Positions 8,666-17,236 of a DNA stretch of 34,639 nt are shown piece by piece. The number at the start of each line of letters is the position of its first letter. Within the stretch, counting starts at the first letter, position 1. This stretch comes from Acidimicrobiia bacterium (GTDB lineage Bacteria; Actinomycetota; Acidimicrobiia; Acidimicrobiales; Bin134). The position numbers were made by a program, and so were the translations under genes. The stretch spans positions 1-34,639 of the forward strand of contig JAJEEH010000297.1 in assembly GCA_022821105.1 (NCBI GenBank), given 5' to 3'. The notes beneath the pieces are model-generated. The model worked only from the letters and a program-made list of their open reading frames with translations. It did no database searches and was not told the DNA's origin.

Positions 8666-9137
8666 CTGGGTACCTCTCGATCAGTCGTTTGGCCACCGGC
8701 GGGGGGACCATTGAGTCAATCTGCTGGCCGAAGCGGGCGAGCTCGCGTATCAGCTTGGAGGCCAGAAACGAGTGCTTGCTGGCTGAGGGGATAAACAGGG
8801 TGTGAACCCCGGAGACGGCCTGGTTCATCTGGGCCATCTGAAGCTCGTTCTCGAAATCCGATACCGCCCTGAGGCCTTTCACGATGAAATCCACACCCTC
8901 CCTCCTGGCCAAATCCACGACCAGGCTGGCGAACATGGTGGTCCGCACATTGGGCAGGTGGGCGAAGCACTCCTCCAGCATCGCCTCGCGCTCATCCAAC
9001 TCGAACAGGGGGGTCTTCTGCGGGTTGGCGACCGCGGCCACGATCACCTCTTCGAACAGGCGCGCCGCGGTCTCAACGATCTCCATATGACCGTTGTGTA
9101 TGGGATCAAATGATCCGGGAAACAGGACACGCGTCAC
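8658..9137 (-). CDS. coaD: Phosphopantetheine adenylyltransferase
   Basis: VTRVLFPGSFDPIHNGHMEIV, NPQKTPLF, VKGLRAVSDFENELQMAQMN; GTG start at 9137; 159 aa. Confidence 0.95.
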   Translation of the reverse strand: MTRVLFPGSFDPIHNGHMEIVETAARLFEEVIVAAVANPQKTPLFELDEREAMLEECFAHLPNVRTTMFASLVVDLARREGVDFIVKGLRAVSDFENELQMAQMNQAVSGVHTLFIPSASKHSFLASKLIRELARFGQQIDSMVPPPVAKRLIERYPDD

Positions 9138-9163
9138 GAAGGGTCTCCTGGGGTCTTCGGTTG

Positions 9164-9688
9164 CTATCGCCGGGTGGCGATCACCACAACGGTACCCGCG
9201 TAGCGCCGCTGTTTTACGACATCCCAGTCGGGTCCGAGCTCTACTGCCCGTTCGGACTCGGCCACCACCGTGTCTGCGGGGATCCGGGACAGCAATTCCG
9301 GCCAAGCGTCGAACCGGTAGGGCGGATCGCACAGCGCCACGTCATAGCCATCGCCCAGCCCAGGAAGCTCCTTCATGACATCTCCGGGCACCACCCGGCA
9401 GCGGTCGTTGAAGCCGGTGGCTTCGATGTTGGCCTTCAATGCGGCCAGCGCAGGCGGCGCCGACTCAACGAACGTGGCCGAAGCAGCTCCTCGGGACACG
9501 GCTTCCAATCCCAGCGCCCCCGATCCGGCGTACAGGTCCAACACATCGGCACCTTCCAGGCAGCCTTGGCTGTGCAGCGAGTTGAAGACCGCCTCTCGGA
9601 CCCTGCTAGTGGTGGGCCGCACGTCCGAGCCCTCCGGGGTGCTCAACCTCCGCCCCCGGGCCTCCCCGGCGATGATCCGAAGGGTCAT
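9164..9688 (-). CDS. rsmD: 16S rRNA (guanine966-N2)-methyltransferase RsmD
   Basis: MTLRIIAGEARGRRLSTP, VRPTTSRVREAVFNSL, LDLYAGSGALGLEA, CDPPY; next to coaD. Confidence 0.95.
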   Translation of the reverse strand: MTLRIIAGEARGRRLSTPEGSDVRPTTSRVREAVFNSLHSQGCLEGADVLDLYAGSGALGLEAVSRGAASATFVESAPPALAALKANIEATGFNDRCRVVPGDVMKELPGLGDGYDVALCDPPYRFDAWPELLSRIPADTVVAESERAVELGPDWDVVKQRRYAGTVVVIATRR

Positions 9689-10320
9689 CGCTGTCCGGGG
9701 GGGCGCGGTTCTCGAACCATGGGTGTGATCAGCACCCCGTCACCCAAAGTGAACTCGCCGATCGATTCGAACCCATGGCGGCGATAGAAGCCCACGTTGG
9801 CCGGGTTGCTGGACTCCAGGTAGGCCAGCTCTCCCACCCGATCGCAGCGATCCAGCATCGGGGCCAGCACCTTGCTTCCCAATCCCTTGCTCTGCTGGGC
9901 AACAGACGTGCCCAACACCGCCAAATACCAATGGGGCTCGGCCAGCCGGGCTTGGTGCATCTGGCCCAGAGCCTCCATGCGAGACGGGGCCAGATCCCCC
10001 AAGAGATCGGTCATCATGGCGACGAACGCCTTTTGGCCTTCAGACTCCCCTCGATCGGCCTCTTCGGATCCCGTTGACGAGTTCTCCTGGCCCTGAGGGG
10101 GCTGCCAGTAGGCCACGCAACCATCGATCCGGGTGCCATGGAGCTCTGAACCGGGCGGCTGTCGGTCGATGGCGAACCCCCACCAGCGCGCCAGGGAGCT
10201 AAAGCGGGCGGCATCGTCGGGAAACACCCACTTCATCAGCGGATCCTGCTCGAAGGCATCAGCCCAGATCTCTGCGATCTGGTCGCGCCGCTCCATTCCC
10301 ATTCGCACGATCTCCAACAC
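9685..10320 (-). CDS. GNAT-family N-acetyltransferase
   Basis: Acetyl-CoA-binding region LAVLGTSVAQQSKGLGSKVLAPMLDRCDRVGELAYLESSNPANVGFYRRHGFE. Confidence 0.85.
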   Translation of the reverse strand: MLEIVRMGMERRDQIAEIWADAFEQDPLMKWVFPDDAARFSSLARWWGFAIDRQPPGSELHGTRIDGCVAYWQPPQGQENSSTGSEEADRGESEGQKAFVAMMTDLLGDLAPSRMEALGQMHQARLAEPHWYLAVLGTSVAQQSKGLGSKVLAPMLDRCDRVGELAYLESSNPANVGFYRRHGFESIGEFTLGDGVLITPMVREPRPPGQR

Positions 10321-10336
10321 GGTGCCTCCCAGGGTT

Positions 10337-12508
10337 TCAGCTCTTCAACAGGTAGTCGGCATCGTCGTCTACCAATAGCAGCTCGACTTCGGCCCGCAGC
10401 TCCGCTTTTTGTTGAAGGTCGGGGTCATCGTCCAGCATCTCTCCGGCCGCCTCACGAGCCCACACCACCCAGTCCTTGTCCCGGCGCAGAGAGGCGAGGA
10501 GCAGATCGTTTCGGCCTTTTTGGCGCTCCCCCAAAATGGTGCCCTCTCCCCGCAGCTCCAAGTCGGCTTCGGCCAGCTCGAACCCATCGGTGGTTTCCAC
10601 CAGGGCCCGAAGCCGCTCAGCGGCCACCCCCACCGCATCGACAGCCAGCAGGCAGCAGGAGGATTCCTGGTCACCCCGTCCTACTCGACCCCTGAGCTGG
10701 TGAAGCTGGGCTATTCCGAACCGATCAGCATCCACGATCACCATGACGGTGGCGTTGGGCACATCCACCCCCACCTCGATCACGGTGGTGGCGACCAGCA
10801 CATCTATGGCCCCGCTTCGGAACAAGTCCATTACCGACTCTTTCTCGGCTGGGGTGAGCCGGCCGTGGAGCAGACCGACCCGCAGGCCGGCCAGCTCGCC
10901 GGCTTGCAAGCGCTCGTACGTCTCGGTGACGGAGCGGGCCTCGATGCTGTCTGACTCCTCGATCAGAGGGCATACCACATACGCCTGGCGACCCTTGGCC
11001 ACCTCGGCTCTGACCTGTTCCCACACCTCGGCTTCCTCGGCGGCGGATCGGGCCCAACTGGTGGAAATCGGCGTACGTCCGGGGGGCATCTCATCGAGCG
11101 TGGACACATCCAGATCGCCGTAGACAGTCATGGCCGCGGTTCGCGGGATGGGGGTGGCCGTCATGACCAGCACGTCGGGAGAAGCCGCTTGGGCGCCCTT
11201 GGCCCGCAGTGCGGCCCGCTGCTCCACGCCGAAGCGGTGCTGCTCATCTACCACCACCACTCCCAGCGAGGAGAATTCCACCCCCTCCTGGATGAGAGCG
11301 TGGGTGCCGATCACGATGTCGACGACCCCTGAGGCCAGGGACTCCTGGATGTGAGCTCGCTCGGCGCCCGGCGTCTGATTGGTGAGAAGGGCCACCTTCA
11401 GAGGCCGCTCGGCCAAAAGCGTCCCGGATGCGGGCACTGTCAGATCTTGCAACAGAGAGCGAATCCCCAGGAAGTGCTGGGTGGCCAGCACCTCGGTAGG
11501 GGCCATCAACGCCCCCTGGTGCTGGCCTTGGACCGCGGTGAGCATCGCGGCCACCGCGACCACGGTCTTGCCCGCCCCCACATCGCCCTGCAAGAGGCGG
11601 TGCATGGGCACCGGACGGGCCAAATCGGCCACCACTTCGGCGATCACCCGGCGCTGGGCATCGGTGAGGGGAAACCCAAGCGAGGAGGTGAACCGGTTCA
11701 CGAGCACTCCGCTGGTGTCGTGGCAGATCCCGTGTGCGGCCCGCTCTACGGCCCGCTTGCGCATGATGAGCTTGAGTTGAAGGCGGAGCAGTTCGTCGAA
11801 CACCAGCCGATTTCGGGCGGTGAACTGGGCGTCTATGGAGTCGGGGCGATGGATGCCCTCTATGGCCTGATGGCGGTCGATCAATCCGTGGCGCTGCCGC
11901 AGGGACTCGGGAACCGGGTCGCTGATCCCCCGCGGCTCGGATCGCCGCAAGGCCTCGTCCACCCACCGCCTGATCTCACGGGTCTGGAGTCCGGCCTTGC
12001 CCGACTGGGGGTAAACCGGCACGATCCGCCCGGTCTCGTCGCCCACCAGATCGACTATGGGATTGGTCATCTGGTTCTGACCCCTATATCGGTCCAGTTT
12101 CCCAAACACCACCACCTCTTGGCCCTCGGACAACTGGCGATCCCGCCACGGCTGGTTGAAGAAGATCAGGCCCAACCGGCCGGTGTCATCGCGCACCGTC
12201 ACTCTGACCATCGTTCGGCTGCCTCGGAGCCTCTTGGAGAACACGCTGTCCACCCGGGCCATCACCATGGCCTCCACACCATCTTCCAGGTCGGAGATGG
12301 CGGCTCGGTTCGTACGATCGATGTAGCGGCGGGGGTAGTAGGTCAGCAGATCCAGCACTGTTTCCACCTCGACTGAGGCCAGCGCCTTGGCCTTGGCCCG
12401 TCCCACTCCGCTCAGCACTTCTACCTTCATGGCCTCGAAGTCGGCCATCGTGAGCGGAGGCCGACTGGCGGCTCCCTGATCAGGGCTAACCGAGGACGTC
12501 GTGGTCAC
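10337..12508 (-). CDS. recG: ATP-dependent DNA helicase RecG
   Basis: OB/wedge region, LLQGDVGAGKTVVAVAAML, VVVDEQHRFGVEQRAAL, VMTATPIPRTAAMTVYGDLD, QLRGRVGRG. Confidence 0.97.
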   Translation of the reverse strand: MTTTSSVSPDQGAASRPPLTMADFEAMKVEVLSGVGRAKAKALASVEVETVLDLLTYYPRRYIDRTNRAAISDLEDGVEAMVMARVDSVFSKRLRGSRTMVRVTVRDDTGRLGLIFFNQPWRDRQLSEGQEVVVFGKLDRYRGQNQMTNPIVDLVGDETGRIVPVYPQSGKAGLQTREIRRWVDEALRRSEPRGISDPVPESLRQRHGLIDRHQAIEGIHRPDSIDAQFTARNRLVFDELLRLQLKLIMRKRAVERAAHGICHDTSGVLVNRFTSSLGFPLTDAQRRVIAEVVADLARPVPMHRLLQGDVGAGKTVVAVAAMLTAVQGQHQGALMAPTEVLATQHFLGIRSLLQDLTVPASGTLLAERPLKVALLTNQTPGAERAHIQESLASGVVDIVIGTHALIQEGVEFSSLGVVVVDEQHRFGVEQRAALRAKGAQAASPDVLVMTATPIPRTAAMTVYGDLDVSTLDEMPPGRTPISTSWARSAAEEAEVWEQVRAEVAKGRQAYVVCPLIEESDSIEARSVTETYERLQAGELAGLRVGLLHGRLTPAEKESVMDLFRSGAIDVLVATTVIEVGVDVPNATVMVIVDADRFGIAQLHQLRGRVGRGDQESSCCLLAVDAVGVAAERLRALVETTDGFELAEADLELRGEGTILGERQKGRNDLLLASLRRDKDWVVWAREAAGEMLDDDPDLQQKAELRAEVELLLVDDDADYLLKS

Positions 12509-14160
12509 TCCACTCCGAAATAGAACGGATAGAGCGGCTGGCCTCCCTCGTGGATCTCCACCTCGAGCGCCGGATGATGCTCGGCCAGCCAGGCCGATAC
12601 TTCCCCGACCTCCGCAGTCGCAGCATCGGCGCCGGAGATCACCGTCACCAGCTCATGGCTGTCGTCGATTATCTCGGCCAGAAGCCCGGTGGCCGCTTCT
12701 ACCGCGCTCGGGGCCACTACCCGCAATCCTTGGCGATCCAGTCCCAGCCATTGGCCGGAGGCAATAGGACCCAATTCGCTCTCGGTGTCCCTCACCGCTT
12801 GGGTGACTTCCCCGGTCACCACATCGGAGGCGGCGTCGGCCATGGCCTGCTGGTTCTGATCAGCGGTGGCCGACGGGTCATAGGCCATCAAGGCTGCCAA
12901 CCCTTCGGCGATCCCCTTGGTGGGCACAACCCTCACATCCGCATCGGTGCATTCGTCCACCCGCTCGGCCACCGGCACGATGTTCTTGTTGTTGGGAAGC
13001 AGCACAACCTCGGCAGCGTCCAGCTGCTCCACCGCCTGCACGAAGTGCTCCGTGGAGGGATTCATGGTCTGCCCACCGGCGATGACCGCTCGAACCCCGA
13101 GCGACTCGAAGATGCGGCGAACCCCCGCCCCAACCGACACAGCCACCACCGCGGTGCGAACCGGCTCACCGGCCACCGTGGTGACCGTCCCGCCGATCTC
13201 GGCCTCGACCAGCGACTCGACGTGCTCGACCTGCTCGAACAAGTCGGTCACCCGTATGTCATACGGGCGGCCTACGCCGATGCCTGCCTCGATGCTTCCA
13301 CCGATGTCGTTGCTGTGGATGTGGCAGTTCCAAAGACCGTCGCCGCCCACCACCACGATGGAATCGCCCAAGGCCTCCCAGGCGGAGCGGAAGTCGCCAA
13401 TGCGGTCGTCATCGGCCTCCAAGAAGAACATGACCTCATAGCGGGTGCCGTCGGCGTCGTCGACACCGTGGGCGTCGTCGGCCCCAGCCACGGCCGCGCC
13501 CACCCCCGCCGTTGGGTCTACGGGCGGCGGGTCGGGCAACGGACGGCCGTCCATCGCGGTGGCCAGAGCATCCAGGAACAGCAAGAATCCCGCTCCCCCG
13601 GCGTCCACCACATTGGCCCGGGCCAGCTGGGGAAGCAGCTCCGGCGTGCGATCCAGCGACGCCCGTCCGGCCTGCTGGCATCCCTCAACCATCTGGACGA
13701 GGCCGTCGACTCCCTCTTCGACCGCTTCAGCAGCCGCAGCCGCCACATCTCGCACCACCGTGAGGATGGTTCCCTCCACCGGGGTAGACACGGCCTCGTC
13801 GGCCGCGGCCGAAGCCCTTTGCAGCGCACCGGCCAACACCGGCGGGTCGACGTGGCCGGCAGCGGCCACCGTGTCGGCCAGGCCCCGGAGTATCTGCGAC
13901 AGAATCACTCCGGAGTTTCCCCTGGCCCCCATGAGCGAGCCGTGGCTGATGGCGTGGCAGACCTCGGCCATCTCCTGCCCGGCACCGGACACCTCGGTGA
14001 CCACCGTTTCCAGGGTGAGCGCCATGTTGGTGCCGGTGTCGCCATCGGGAACCGGGTACACGTTGAGCTGGTTGATTACGTCTCGGTGCAGGGCCAAAGC
14101 GTCGCGGAACCACTCCATCGTGGCCCTCAACCCATCAGCTCCCAGTCGGTCTCCCGTCAT
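12505..14160 (-). CDS. DAK2-domain (DhaL/YloV, FakA-like) protein
   Basis: INQLNVYPVPDGDTGTNMALTLETV, GARGNSGVILSQILRGLA, VVDAGGAGFLLFLDAL, LPNNKNIVPVAERV. Confidence 0.93.
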   Translation of the reverse strand: MTGDRLGADGLRATMEWFRDALALHRDVINQLNVYPVPDGDTGTNMALTLETVVTEVSGAGQEMAEVCHAISHGSLMGARGNSGVILSQILRGLADTVAAAGHVDPPVLAGALQRASAAADEAVSTPVEGTILTVVRDVAAAAAEAVEEGVDGLVQMVEGCQQAGRASLDRTPELLPQLARANVVDAGGAGFLLFLDALATAMDGRPLPDPPPVDPTAGVGAAVAGADDAHGVDDADGTRYEVMFFLEADDDRIGDFRSAWEALGDSIVVVGGDGLWNCHIHSNDIGGSIEAGIGVGRPYDIRVTDLFEQVEHVESLVEAEIGGTVTTVAGEPVRTAVVAVSVGAGVRRIFESLGVRAVIAGGQTMNPSTEHFVQAVEQLDAAEVVLLPNNKNIVPVAERVDECTDADVRVVPTKGIAEGLAALMAYDPSATADQNQQAMADAASDVVTGEVTQAVRDTESELGPIASGQWLGLDRQGLRVVAPSAVEAATGLLAEIIDDSHELVTVISGADAATAEVGEVSAWLAEHHPALEVEIHEGGQPLYPFYFGVE

Positions 14161-14259
14161 GCCCCGCGATGGTAGTTACTCCACGCTTCCCGACTCGCGA
14201 ACCGCAAAGAGCAGCCGTTAACCTGCCATTACCCCCGATCACCGACAGAAAGAGTCCCT

Positions 14260-14508
14260 GTGCAGGGTGTGATCAAGGCTTACGATCCCGCAACCGGCCT
14301 CGGCGTTGTGGTTTGCGATACCGACTTGGCCGAGTACGACTTGGCCTCCGATGCGCTGGAGGGATCGGTGTTCCGGATGCTGCGCCAGGGCCAACGGGTG
14401 CTGTTCGATCTGGCCGAAGGGCAGGCCACTCGGCTGCGGTTGGGGTCGGAAGTGGACTTGGGCACCCCTTCGTTCCTCACCGCTGCCGGTGATTCGGAGC
14501 CCGCGTGA
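14260..14508 (+). CDS. Small cold-shock-domain-like protein, divergent
   Basis: MQGVIKAYDPATGLGVVVCDTDLAEYDLASDALEGSVFRMLRQGQRVLFDLAEGQATRLRLG matches the length and pattern of CSD proteins (G-x-V/I-K-x-[YF]-x3-TG-x-G ... GQRVxF) but lacks canonical RNP1/RNP2 motifs. Confidence 0.65.
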   Translation: MQGVIKAYDPATGLGVVVCDTDLAEYDLASDALEGSVFRMLRQGQRVLFDLAEGQATRLRLGSEVDLGTPSFLTAAGDSEPA

Positions 14509-16163
14509 GCGGCTCGGTAACCGAACAGCTTCGCGTCCGCTTTGGCTTGGACTCGGTTGATGTTCGGGCAGGGCTAACCCAGGATGAGCTATTCGCCGCA
14601 GCCGTCGCTGGAGATCGGGGCCGCACCCGCATTGACGGCGGAGAGCGAGACCAGAAGGCGTTTCCCACCGCACTCGGCACCGACGGACCGCTGATCTTCT
14701 ACTCCGACCCGACCTGCACCGGCCGTCCGGTGCAGGACACCTTCGCAGTGGCCTGGCCCGAGGTAGTGGACGATGTGTGGTGGAAGTCGGATTTCAACCA
14801 GTTCGACGCCGACCGCTTCCCGGCTCTGCTCGAGCGGGTTCTGGCCCACCTCAACAAAGAGCAGGCCACCCTCTACACCGCTGATGTGTTTTGCGGTTGG
14901 GACCCGGAGTTCGCCATCCCCTATCGGCTGGTCAGCGAGTACGCCACCCACGCCTTCTTCGCCAACATCATGTTCCCCAAGGGGGTGCGCGACGACGCCG
15001 ACCGCGAGTCGGTCGGATGGACGATGATCAATGTGCCCAGCTTCCGGTGCGATCCCGATCGCGACGGCACCCGCACCGACCGGGCCGTCATCATGGACCT
15101 GCGCAATCGGCTGGGACTGGTGCTCGGGCGGGCTGACTACTGCGGCGTGGTCAAAAAGACCATGTTCACGGTGATGAACTTCGTGCTGCCCGACGCCAAA
15201 CAGCTCACCATGCACTGCTCGGCCAACGTGGGCCACGACGGCAACAGCGCCATCTTGTTCGGCCTGTCGGGAACCGGGAAGACCACCCTTTCGGCCGATC
15301 CCGGCCGCAGCCTGATCGGCGATGACGAACATGTGTGGACCGAGTCGGGAATCGCCAACTTCGAAGACGGCTGCTACGCAAAGCTCATCGACTTGAACAA
15401 GCAAGCCGAACCGGTGATCGCCGCCGCCCTTTCGATGGGGGGCACCCTGATCGAAAACGTGCCTCCTCTGCCCGGAAGGGATCTAGCCGACACCGATCCC
15501 CAGGAACTCGACCTCACCGACAACTCCATCACCGAGAACACCCGATTCGCGTATCCGCTGGACTGCAATCCCGACGTGGCCCCCGGTGCCAAAGGGCCCC
15601 ATCCCCGCACCATCGTGCTGCTGACCGCCGATGCCTTCGGCGTGCTGCCCCCAGTGGCGATCCTCGACCGCGACGAGGTGATGTACCACTTCGTGATGGG
15701 CTTCACCTCCAAGCTGGCCGGCACGGAGGTAGGTGTGGTGGAGCCCCAGGCCACGTTCAGCGCCTGCTTCGGAGCGCCGTTCATGTCGCACAAGCCATCG
15801 GTATATGCCGAGCTGCTCGCCCACCGCATGGATGCCCACTCGGCCCGCTGTGTCTTGTTGAACACCGGCTGGTCGGGAGGGCCGTATGGGACGGGAGACC
15901 GCATGTCCATTGCCCACACCCGAGCGTTGCTCGACACCGCCCTCAACGGCGACCTCGACACTGTGGACACCGTCAGACTCCCCATTTTGGGATTGCGAAT
16001 CCCCGTGTCGTGCCCCGGAGTTCCCGATGAGGTACTGAACCCCCGCAACACCTGGAGCGATCCCGAGGCCTACGACGAGGCCGCTGTTCGGCTGCGCGAC
16101 ATGTTCCGCCAGAACTACGAGGAGCAGGACTACGCCTCGTTGGGCATCAAGGCGATGCTCTAG
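14505..16163 (+). CDS. pckA: Phosphoenolpyruvate carboxykinase, ATP-type
   Basis: ILFGLSGTGKTTLSADPGRSLIGDDEHVW, NFEDGCYAKLIDL, GKTTLS kinase-1a motif of the ATP-dependent family; GTG start. Confidence 0.96.
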   Translation: MSGSVTEQLRVRFGLDSVDVRAGLTQDELFAAAVAGDRGRTRIDGGERDQKAFPTALGTDGPLIFYSDPTCTGRPVQDTFAVAWPEVVDDVWWKSDFNQFDADRFPALLERVLAHLNKEQATLYTADVFCGWDPEFAIPYRLVSEYATHAFFANIMFPKGVRDDADRESVGWTMINVPSFRCDPDRDGTRTDRAVIMDLRNRLGLVLGRADYCGVVKKTMFTVMNFVLPDAKQLTMHCSANVGHDGNSAILFGLSGTGKTTLSADPGRSLIGDDEHVWTESGIANFEDGCYAKLIDLNKQAEPVIAAALSMGGTLIENVPPLPGRDLADTDPQELDLTDNSITENTRFAYPLDCNPDVAPGAKGPHPRTIVLLTADAFGVLPPVAILDRDEVMYHFVMGFTSKLAGTEVGVVEPQATFSACFGAPFMSHKPSVYAELLAHRMDAHSARCVLLNTGWSGGPYGTGDRMSIAHTRALLDTALNGDLDTVDTVRLPILGLRIPVSCPGVPDEVLNPRNTWSDPEAYDEAAVRLRDMFRQNYEEQDYASLGIKAML

Positions 16164-17188
16164 GCCTTACCGCCCCGAAAACCCTGGGGATGGGTTGACT
16201 GCCAAGCCCAGGCGTCTCGGCACATGTCGGCCAGTGTTCGGCTAGCCGACCAGCCCAGTTCCTTGAGAGCTTGGCCTGGGTCGGCCCACAACTCGGGCAC
16301 GTCGCCGGGGCGGCGGTCCAGCTCTTCATGGGGCAGGGGATGGCCGGTGGCCTCCCGCATGGCGGAGACAACCTCGAGCACAGAGACCCCCTGACCAGTG
16401 CCCAGGTTGTAGGTGTGCGTTTGCCCTGACGAGGACCTCAAGTGTTCGAGCGCGGCCAGATGGCCGTCGGCCAAGTCCATAACGTGGATGTAGTCGCGCA
16501 CCGCAGTGCCGTCGGGAGTGGGATAGTCGGTCCCGTAGAGCGGCAGATGGGGATGGCGGCCTACCGCCACTTGGAGCAGATAGGGCATCAAGTTGCCGGG
16601 AATGCCCTCAGGATCCTCCCCGATCAGCCCGCTGGGGTGGGCACCCACCGGGTTGAAATAGCGAAGCAGCGCGGCCGACCAGCGAGGGTCGGCCCGAACC
16701 AAATCAGCGATCATCTGCTCGATGAGGAGCTTGGTCCAGCCGTAGGGATTGGCCGGGCGGGTTGTGGCGGTCTCGGATACCGGCAGCTCATCGGGCAGCC
16801 CATAAACGGTGGCCGAGGATGAGAACACGATCTGGCGAATTCCGTTGCGTTCCATCGCGGCCAGGAGAACGGCGGCCGAGTCCAGATTGTGGCGGTAGTA
16901 CCGAAGGGGATCGGCTACTGAGTCGGGCACCGACTTGAGCCCCGCGAAGTGGAGCACCGCATCGGGGCGGACTTCAGCCAATACCGTCTCCAGCGAGGAT
17001 TCGTCCCGACAGTCGGCAATATGGAGGCGGGGACGGCGGCCTGCGATCTCCCCCACCGCGTCGATGGAGGCGGCCGAGGAGTTGGCCAGGCTGTCCAGCA
17101 CCGCTACCTCGTAGCCGGCCTCAAGCAGGGCGACGCAGGTATGGCTGCCGATATAGCCCGCTCCCCCGGTCACCAGCACCGTTGCCAT
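16160..17188 (-). CDS. galE: UDP-glucose 4-epimerase
   Basis: VLVTGGAGYIGSHTCVALLEAG, FSSSATVYG, NPYGWTKLL (YxxxK), RYFNPVGAHPSG. ATG at 17188 chosen over GTG at 17197. Confidence 0.95.
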   Translation of the reverse strand: MATVLVTGGAGYIGSHTCVALLEAGYEVAVLDSLANSSAASIDAVGEIAGRRPRLHIADCRDESSLETVLAEVRPDAVLHFAGLKSVPDSVADPLRYYRHNLDSAAVLLAAMERNGIRQIVFSSSATVYGLPDELPVSETATTRPANPYGWTKLLIEQMIADLVRADPRWSAALLRYFNPVGAHPSGLIGEDPEGIPGNLMPYLLQVAVGRHPHLPLYGTDYPTPDGTAVRDYIHVMDLADGHLAALEHLRSSSGQTHTYNLGTGQGVSVLEVVSAMREATGHPLPHEELDRRPGDVPELWADPGQALKELGWSASRTLADMCRDAWAWQSTHPQGFRGGKA

Positions 17189-17236
17189 GTCGGGCACGTT
17201 AGCGGTGCGTTGTCGGAGTAAAGCAGCAGACCCTTG

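Noticed and set aside
8658-9137. CoaD active-site change (C-terminal FLASKLIREL instead of ISSSLVRE-type motif)
   Set aside because: Other key motifs (GSFDPIHNGH, KGLR) are intact; a single Ser-to-Ala-type variation is not enough to claim altered function.
12550-14175. 541-aa plus-strand ORF antisense to the whole fakA-like gene
   Set aside because: Typical high-GC antisense open frame (rich in G, H, R, V); the minus-strand product has clear DAK2 motifs and no motif is present in the antisense product.
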